Below, piece by piece: positions 6,636 to 10,514 of a stretch of DNA of 10,514 nucleotides (its first letter is position 1; each line of letters starts with the position of its first letter). The notes below the pieces were generated by a model. That model did no database searches. It saw only the letters and a program-made list of their open reading frames with translations, and was not told the origin of the DNA. Position numbers and translations under genes: made by a program. The stretch comes from Burkholderia sp. (GTDB lineage Bacteria; Pseudomonadota; Gammaproteobacteria; Burkholderiales; Burkholderiaceae): the NCBI GenBank assembly GCA_028292565.1, contig JAQGMD010000394.1, positions 1-10,514 on the forward strand. The letters are read 5' to 3'.

Positions 6636-8066
6636 ATGAAACAAAACTACATCAACGGAGAGTGGCTGGACGGTGCATCGTCGAAGGCCAACATCAATCC
6701 TTCCAACACCGCCGATATCATCGATCATTACACACAGGCGGACGCCAGCCAGGCGGACCGTGCAATCGCGGCCGCTGCAGCCGCGGCACCTGCGTGGGGT
6801 TTGTCGAACCCGCAAGCCCGCGCCGATGCACTGGACAAAATCGGCACCGAAATCCTGGCGCGCAAGGAAGAGCTAGGCAAATTGCTTTCTCGTGAAGAAG
6901 GCAAGACGCTGCCGGAAGGCATAGGTGAGGCCGGGCGTGCAGGCCAAATTTTCAAATTCTTCGCGCAGGAAGCGCTGCGTATTCGCGGCGACAAGCTCCC
7001 TTCGGTACGCCCCGGCATCGATATCGAAATCACGCGTGAACCGGTCGGCGTCGTTGGCATCATCGCCCCATGGAACTTCCCGATCGCGATCCCGGCATGG
7101 AAAATTGCGCCTGCGCTCGCGTACGGGAACACTGTATTGATCAAACCCGCGGACCTGGTGCCGGGCAGCGCTTGGGCGCTCGCAGAAATCATCAGCCGCT
7201 CCGGTTTGCCGGCCGGCGTGTTTAACCTGGTCATGGGCCGTGGCAGCGTCGTCGGCCAGGCGATGCTTAATGATCGCCGCGTCAATGCGATCAGCTTTAC
7301 CGGCTCGGTGGGGACCGGTACGAAGGTTGCGCAAGCAGCCATGGGCCGCATGGCGAAAGTGCAGATGGAAATGGGCGGCAAAAATCCGTTGGTCGTGTTG
7401 AACGATGCGGACCTGGCAACCGCCGTCAATTGCGCGGTTCAGGGCTCATTCTTTTCAACCGGGCAGCGCTGCACGGCGTCGAGCCGGCTGATAGTCGAAA
7501 AGGGCATTTATCCCGCATTTGTCGCCGCTGTCAAAGAAAAGCTGAGCGCGTTGAAGGTAGGCGATGCGCTTAAAGCCGGCATTGATATCGGCCCTGTCGT
7601 CGATGCCGATCAGCTGGAACAGGATCTGGAATACATCCGTATCGGCCGCGAAGAAGGCGCAACGCTTGCTATCGGCGGCGAGCGCGTACAGCGTGAAACT
7701 GAGGGCTTCTACCTGACGCCGGCACTGTTTACCGACTGCACCAACGATATGCGCATCAGCCGCGAAGAAATTTTTGGCCCGGTTGCCAGCGTGATCCCGG
7801 CCGACAATTACGAACATGCGCTGGCGCTCGCCAATGACACCGAATTCGGCCTGTCGAGCGGCGTCTGCACCACGTCGCTGAAGCATGCAACCCATTTCAA
7901 GCGCAATGCGAAAGCCGGCATGGTGATGGTGAATGCGCCCACCGCCGGTGTCGATTATCACGTGCCATTCGGTGGCAGCAAGGGTTCGAGCTACGGGGCA
8001 CGCGAGCAGGGCACTTACGCCGCCGAGTTCTTCACCACGGTCAAGACGGCTTACTGCGGCGTCTAA
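6636..8066 (+). CDS. NAD(P)-dependent aldehyde dehydrogenase, alpha-ketoglutarate semialdehyde dehydrogenase-like
   Basis: A 476-residue enzyme of the aldehyde dehydrogenase superfamily, full length. Catalytic and cofactor residues are present: Asn147 (PWNFP), Lys170 (LIKPA), general base Glu245 (MEMGGKNP), nucleophile Cys279 (GQRCTASSR) and Glu378 (EEIFGP). The pattern SFFSTGQRCTASSR, GSVVGQ and the C-terminal PFGGSKGSSYGAREQGTYAAEFFT resemble the Bacillus YcbD-like group of alpha-ketoglutarate semialdehyde (2,5-dioxopentanoate) dehydrogenases of sugar-acid pathways, which yield 2-oxoglutarate. Oxidation of glycolaldehyde or another aldehyde released by the upstream aldolase is an alternative. 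The ribosome binding site is a purine run (AAGAGA) just before the ATG. It lies 19 bases after the aldolase gene and clearly in the same operon. Family certain; substrate inferred from recalled sequence similarity. Confidence 0.92.
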   Translation: MKQNYINGEWLDGASSKANINPSNTADIIDHYTQADASQADRAIAAAAAAAPAWGLSNPQARADALDKIGTEILARKEELGKLLSREEGKTLPEGIGEAGRAGQIFKFFAQEALRIRGDKLPSVRPGIDIEITREPVGVVGIIAPWNFPIAIPAWKIAPALAYGNTVLIKPADLVPGSAWALAEIISRSGLPAGVFNLVMGRGSVVGQAMLNDRRVNAISFTGSVGTGTKVAQAAMGRMAKVQMEMGGKNPLVVLNDADLATAVNCAVQGSFFSTGQRCTASSRLIVEKGIYPAFVAAVKEKLSALKVGDALKAGIDIGPVVDADQLEQDLEYIRIGREEGATLAIGGERVQRETEGFYLTPALFTDCTNDMRISREEIFGPVASVIPADNYEHALALANDTEFGLSSGVCTTSLKHATHFKRNAKAGMVMVNAPTAGVDYHVPFGGSKGSSYGAREQGTYAAEFFTTVKTAYCGV

Positions 8067-8079
8067 GCAATCGAGCAGG

Positions 8080-8099
8080 GCGGGCAGTTCGCTGCCCGC
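8080..8099. terminator. Hairpin between convergent genes, possible weak terminator
   Basis: GCGGGCAG and CTGCCCGC form a perfect 8-bp stem closed by a TTCG loop. It lies 13 bases after the aldehyde dehydrogenase stop and 5 bases before the converging phosphatase stop. Neither strand has a T-run after the stem, so it is not a canonical intrinsic terminator; it may act as a bidirectional 3'-end structure. Confidence 0.4.
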
Positions 8100-8104
8100 G
8101 TCAG

Positions 8105-8782
8105 CTAGTCCTGCTGAAACCACTGCCGCATGAAAGCGACGGAGGTTAGGATGAATGCGAGCCAGCCGATACTCTCCACGATCCCGGCCACGACGTCGCT
8201 GAGATAATGGACACCCAGATACATGCGGCTCAGTGCCACCAGGGACACCAGCACAACTGAAGACATGGCGATAAGTAGTCGCCAGCGCCACAAGCGTGAA
8301 TTGCAAATCAAATAGGCCGCCAACATCCCATAAAACACAGTGGATCCGGCCGCATGTCCACTCGGGAAGCTATATGTGCCAAGGCTAAGCAGCGGCTCTT
8401 CGAAGACCGGCCGGGCTCGCTGGAACACATGTTTTAACGCTGCATTCAATAGCATGCCGCCCGGCATCGCCACGGTAAGCGTCAGCAACCAGAACCGCTC
8501 CCTCTTACGGATAAGGAACACCGCGAAGACTGCCGAAAGAACAAGCAGCCCCGGGGTTGAATGGACGTGCGTGAAAAAAATCACTAAGCGTGTAAGCGGC
8601 ACTGTCGCATTGGAATGGAACCAGTGCGCAAGCTGGACGTCAACGTTCGTGATCGCTGCGCCGGCCATAACATCTGCAGCAATGGTTGCGAAGATCCAGG
8701 TTGCGACCAGCACCAGAAGAATTCCAGAGACCAGCTTTGTTTTCAACGGCGCGCGGAGCGACGGGGGCCGTGCCTGCGTCAT
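8105..8782 (-). CDS. PAP2-family membrane phosphatase
   Basis: A 225-residue integral membrane protein of the type 2 phosphatidic acid phosphatase family, which dephosphorylates lipid phosphates such as phosphatidate or undecaprenyl diphosphate. All three signature motifs are intact: Lys117-x6-Arg124-Pro125 (KHVFQRARP), Pro140-Ser-Gly-His143 (FPSGHA), and Ser185-Arg186-x5-His192-x3-Asp196 (SRMYLGVHYLSD), containing the phospho-accepting and acid/base histidines. Hydrophobic stretches near 17-42, 66-91, 97-115, 147-161, 168-184 and 197-217 suggest about six membrane segments, with the active site probably facing the periplasm. Its ATG overlaps the pncB stop codon by 4 bases (ATGA), so translation is probably coupled to pncB. 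Whether it acts as an undecaprenyl pyrophosphatase or on another lipid cannot be told from the sequence. Confidence 0.93.
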   Translation of the reverse strand: MTQARPPSLRAPLKTKLVSGILLVLVATWIFATIAADVMAGAAITNVDVQLAHWFHSNATVPLTRLVIFFTHVHSTPGLLVLSAVFAVFLIRKRERFWLLTLTVAMPGGMLLNAALKHVFQRARPVFEEPLLSLGTYSFPSGHAAGSTVFYGMLAAYLICNSRLWRWRLLIAMSSVVLVSLVALSRMYLGVHYLSDVVAGIVESIGWLAFILTSVAFMRQWFQQD

Positions 8783-9975
8783 TTTTGCGATTCAGTAATG
8801 CTAAAGACCTGACGCAGATACGCGAGGTAAGTCTCGTCTGTGCAAAGCATCTTGCCTGGCGAATCCGAGAGCTTGGCGACAGGCTGGCCATTGCAACTCA
8901 GCAGCTTCATCACAATGTTCAATGGAGCAATTCCGGTGTCGTTCGTCAGGTTCGTGCCTATGCCGAACGCCGTCATCGTGCGATCCGCAAAATGCTGGTA
9001 AAGCGCGAAGGCTGTCTGGAATGTCAGGCCATCCGAGAACACTAAACGTTTAGTGTTGGGATTGATTCGTAATTTTGCGTAATGGGCCAATGCCTTTTCG
9101 CCCCAGATGATCGGGTCGCCGGAATCATGTCGCAGGCCATCGAACAGCTTCGCAAAATAGAGATCAAAGTCGGCAAGGAACGCGTCCATCCCTACCACGT
9201 CGGTCAATGCAGTTCCAAGATCGCCGCGGAATTCCTGTACCCAGTCTTCCAATGCCACACGCTGAAAATCGCGCAGCCGCACGCCGAATGCTTGATAAGA
9301 CTGCAGATATTCATGGGCCATGGTGCCAATGGGGATCACGTTATGTTTCCTCGCCAGCTCCACGTTCGAAGTTCCCCTGAAGAACTGCGGCACTTCTTCT
9401 TTCAGCGTTGCCACCACTTCGTCCTGCCACGCTCCGGAGAAACGGCGGCGTAACCCGAAATCGGAAAACTCGAACGGATGTCGCCTTGCAGGCAATCTTT
9501 CGAATTCTTTCAACGCCTCAATCTTCGCGCGCAGCCTGGACCGCGCTTCCGTGAGCGTCTCTTCGGTTGCAAGGCGGCGAAAATAGAGTTCATTAACGAT
9601 ATACAGGACGTATATCTCGAAGGCCATGACGTGCACCTGCGGCCCGTAGGCGCGGACGAACAGCTGATCGCCCTGGGGTTTTACGTCAATGAAGCGACGC
9701 TGAAAACGGAAGATCGACAGGAAATCAACAAAGTCGCTTTTAATGAAGCGCAGCGAGCGTAAATAGTCGAGCTCCTCTTGCCGGAATGTCATTTCACACA
9801 ATGCGTCGATTTCGCGATTAACCTCGGCGGCGAGTTCCGACAGCGGAAACCCCGGCTTTTGGCGGCACACGAATAGATATTCGGCTTGCGCACCGGGATG
9901 ACTATGCAGCAGCGCCTGCCACATGGTGAATTTGTAAAGATCGTTTTCCAGCAGGCTGCTTACTACGGGTTCCAT
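8779..9975 (-). CDS. pncB: Nicotinate phosphoribosyltransferase
   Basis: A 398-residue cytoplasmic enzyme of the NAD salvage (Preiss-Handler) pathway that joins nicotinate to PRPP, using ATP, to form nicotinate mononucleotide. It has the bacterial PncB length and motifs: N-terminal ENDLYKFTM (10-18), EFSDFGLRRRFS (169-180), GTSNVELARKHNVIPIGTMAHE (201-222) with His221 as the expected autophosphorylated histidine, FDGLRHDSGDP (278-288), FSDGLT (313-318), and FGIGTNLTND (337-346). The start is supported by AGGA about 8 bases before the ATG. An in-frame stop (TAA) lies only 3 bases upstream of that ATG, so the protein cannot be longer. It leads a two-gene leftward unit with the PAP2 phosphatase. 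No NAD-sensing regulator gene or recognised NAD riboswitch is visible nearby. Confidence 0.96.
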   Translation of the reverse strand: MEPVVSSLLENDLYKFTMWQALLHSHPGAQAEYLFVCRQKPGFPLSELAAEVNREIDALCEMTFRQEELDYLRSLRFIKSDFVDFLSIFRFQRRFIDVKPQGDQLFVRAYGPQVHVMAFEIYVLYIVNELYFRRLATEETLTEARSRLRAKIEALKEFERLPARRHPFEFSDFGLRRRFSGAWQDEVVATLKEEVPQFFRGTSNVELARKHNVIPIGTMAHEYLQSYQAFGVRLRDFQRVALEDWVQEFRGDLGTALTDVVGMDAFLADFDLYFAKLFDGLRHDSGDPIIWGEKALAHYAKLRINPNTKRLVFSDGLTFQTAFALYQHFADRTMTAFGIGTNLTNDTGIAPLNIVMKLLSCNGQPVAKLSDSPGKMLCTDETYLAYLRQVFSITESQK

Positions 9976-9978
9976 GTT

Positions 9979-10023
9979 TTATCCTAATCCTGCGCTGCCA
10001 GCGTCATTGGTGACCTTGACCAT
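9979..10023 (-). CDS. Possible 14-codon leader ORF before pncB
   Basis: An ATG preceded by GAGGAG (minus strand, 10028-10033; 4 bases away) opens a short frame encoding MVKVTNDAGSAGLG and stopping with TAA at 9979-9981, three bases before the pncB ATG and in the same frame. The Shine-Dalgarno match is better than that of pncB itself. It could be a translated leader coupling ribosomes onto pncB, or a chance ORF. No attenuator-like hairpin or codon run tied to NAD metabolism is apparent. Confidence 0.3.
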   Translation of the reverse strand: MVKVTNDAGSAGLG

Positions 10024-10296
10024 ATGACTCCTCGTCGCTGCAGAGTTCCTTGCAAATTGTTAAGAGTATCGCATCGATGCGGTTGCCGCACATTAAGTCG
10101 CGTTGATGGGGACGCGGGGGCGCTCTTCCGAAGCCTTAGGGCAATTTCATAGGTGAATCATTTCAGGTTTTGCAGTCCGGCATTGGTACGCTCTAGTTAC
10201 TTCATCTGTAATTTCGTTGTAAAAAGACGCCATACAAGCCGAACAAAATACGGTTTGCATCGTTGGCGTTTGCCGGAATTTCAGATCAAAGAAGGG
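10024..10296. other. Intergenic stretch without a convincing gene
   Basis: This stretch lies between the pncB leader and the tandem promoters, is AT-richer than its neighbours, and should carry the pncB promoter. On the minus strand GATACT at about 10051-10056 is a possible -10 box but has no good -35 partner. Overlapping opposite-strand frames of about 60 codons at 10147-10347 lack ribosome binding sites and GC-rich third positions. I see no tRNA cloverleaf or repeat. Confidence 0.5.
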
Positions 10297-10325
10297 TTGA
10301 CGCGGTGCGGCATTACAGTCATAAT
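10297..10325 (+). promoter_or_regulatory. Sigma-70 promoter P1, rRNA-like
   Basis: TTGACG (10297-10302) and CATAAT (10320-10325) are separated by exactly 17 bases, each one mismatch from consensus. The -10 box is followed by a GC-rich stretch (CCCGCC), like the discriminator of stringently controlled stable-RNA promoters. It shares hexamers, spacing and 9 of 17 spacer bases with the promoter at 10439-10467. Confidence 0.6.
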
Positions 10326-10438
10326 CCCGCCTCTTCACCGCTTTTGAGAAAAACGTGGCGGGGAATGAGACGATAGCATTTTCGACGAAAAACCCTGCAA
10401 AATGAAGCAGTTACGCGAAAAAGTTAAAGTGAATTAGC

Positions 10439-10467
10439 TTGACGCGAGACGGTAAAAACGTCATAAT
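10439..10467 (+). promoter_or_regulatory. Sigma-70 promoter P2, rRNA-like with A/T-rich upstream element
   Basis: TTGACG (10439-10444), 17-base spacer, CATAAT (10462-10467). The bases just upstream (about 10410-10437) carry A-runs and T-rich spots like an UP element. The bases after the -10 box (ATCGTTTCTCTGG) resemble the start of rRNA operon leaders I remember from Burkholderiales. Confidence 0.65.
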
Positions 10468-10514
10468 ATCGTTTCTCTGGCGCCGACAACACAACGCTCT
10501 GATCGGTGCCTTTG
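10468..10514 (+). other. Probable 5' leader of a stable-RNA (rRNA) operon, cut by window edge
   Basis: Sequence downstream of P2 contains no start codon with a ribosome binding site. It ends in GATCGGTGCCTTTG, which resembles the region just before or at the boxA antitermination element (TGCTCTTTA) of rRNA leaders. This is inference from pattern memory; the 16S gene would lie beyond base 10514. Confidence 0.4.

Noticed and set aside
6728..7429. Long minus-strand frame (233 codons) inside the aldehyde dehydrogenase
   Set aside because: It is antisense to an intact, motif-complete aldehyde dehydrogenase; such frames are common in GC-rich DNA and the product shows no recognisable family.
7455..8306. 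Minus-strand frame of 283 codons spanning the aldehyde dehydrogenase 3' end and the phosphatase 3' end
   Set aside because: It overlaps two well-supported genes in another frame and has no recognisable domain.
10147..10338. Minus-strand 63-codon frame with a Cys-x2-Cys and a later Cys, possibly a small zinc-ribbon protein
   Set aside because: It lacks a ribosome binding site, has AT-rich third positions unlike the neighbouring genes, is overlapped by a similar-length plus-strand frame and covers the -10 region of promoter P1.
1..10514. Mobile elements, CRISPR arrays, toxin-antitoxin or defence genes, tRNA genes
   Set aside because: No transposase or integrase motifs, no regularly spaced repeats, no terminal inverted repeats and no cloverleaf were seen; the content is ordinary metabolic and sensory genes.

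Overview
The window looks like a chromosomal segment of a betaproteobacterium, most likely of the order Burkholderiales and possibly near Oxalobacteraceae. This is inferred from three things: a Bug/TctC-type periplasmic binding protein (a family greatly expanded in Burkholderiales), fairly GC-rich coding DNA, and rRNA-type promoter sequences at the right edge. No mobile element, CRISPR array, tRNA or complete rRNA gene was seen.

Left part (1-2321): the 3' end of an unrecognised gene, a small stand-alone plant-type [2Fe-2S] ferredoxin, and, converging on it, a 528-residue methyl-accepting chemotaxis protein. A FliA (sigma-28)-like promoter precedes the chemotaxis gene.

Central part (2322-8066): a divergent catabolic cluster around a 143-bp control region. 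Leftward run a Bug-type solute-binding protein, an FAD-linked D-2-hydroxyacid dehydrogenase and a DapA/DHDPS-superfamily lyase with an unusual active site. Rightward run a GarL/HpcH-type class II aldolase and an aldehyde dehydrogenase resembling alpha-ketoglutarate semialdehyde dehydrogenase. The set suggests uptake of a hydroxylated or sugar-acid substrate. It could then be dehydrated to a semialdehyde and oxidised to 2-oxoglutarate, or cleaved to pyruvate plus an aldehyde that is oxidised to a 2-hydroxyacid and then a 2-oxoacid. The substrate cannot be read from the sequence. No regulator, no membrane transporter subunits and no sugar-acid dehydratase of the enolase type are in the window. 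Two related TTGT-containing candidate operators lie over the two predicted -10 boxes.

Right part (8105-10514): leftward, nicotinate phosphoribosyltransferase (pncB, NAD salvage) overlaps by 4 bp a PAP2-family membrane phosphatase. A possible 14-codon leader ORF ends 3 bases before pncB. The last ~500 bases hold no convincing gene. They carry two rightward sigma-70 promoters with identical hexamers and spacing, 142 bp apart, resembling the control region of an rRNA operon whose genes would lie beyond the window.
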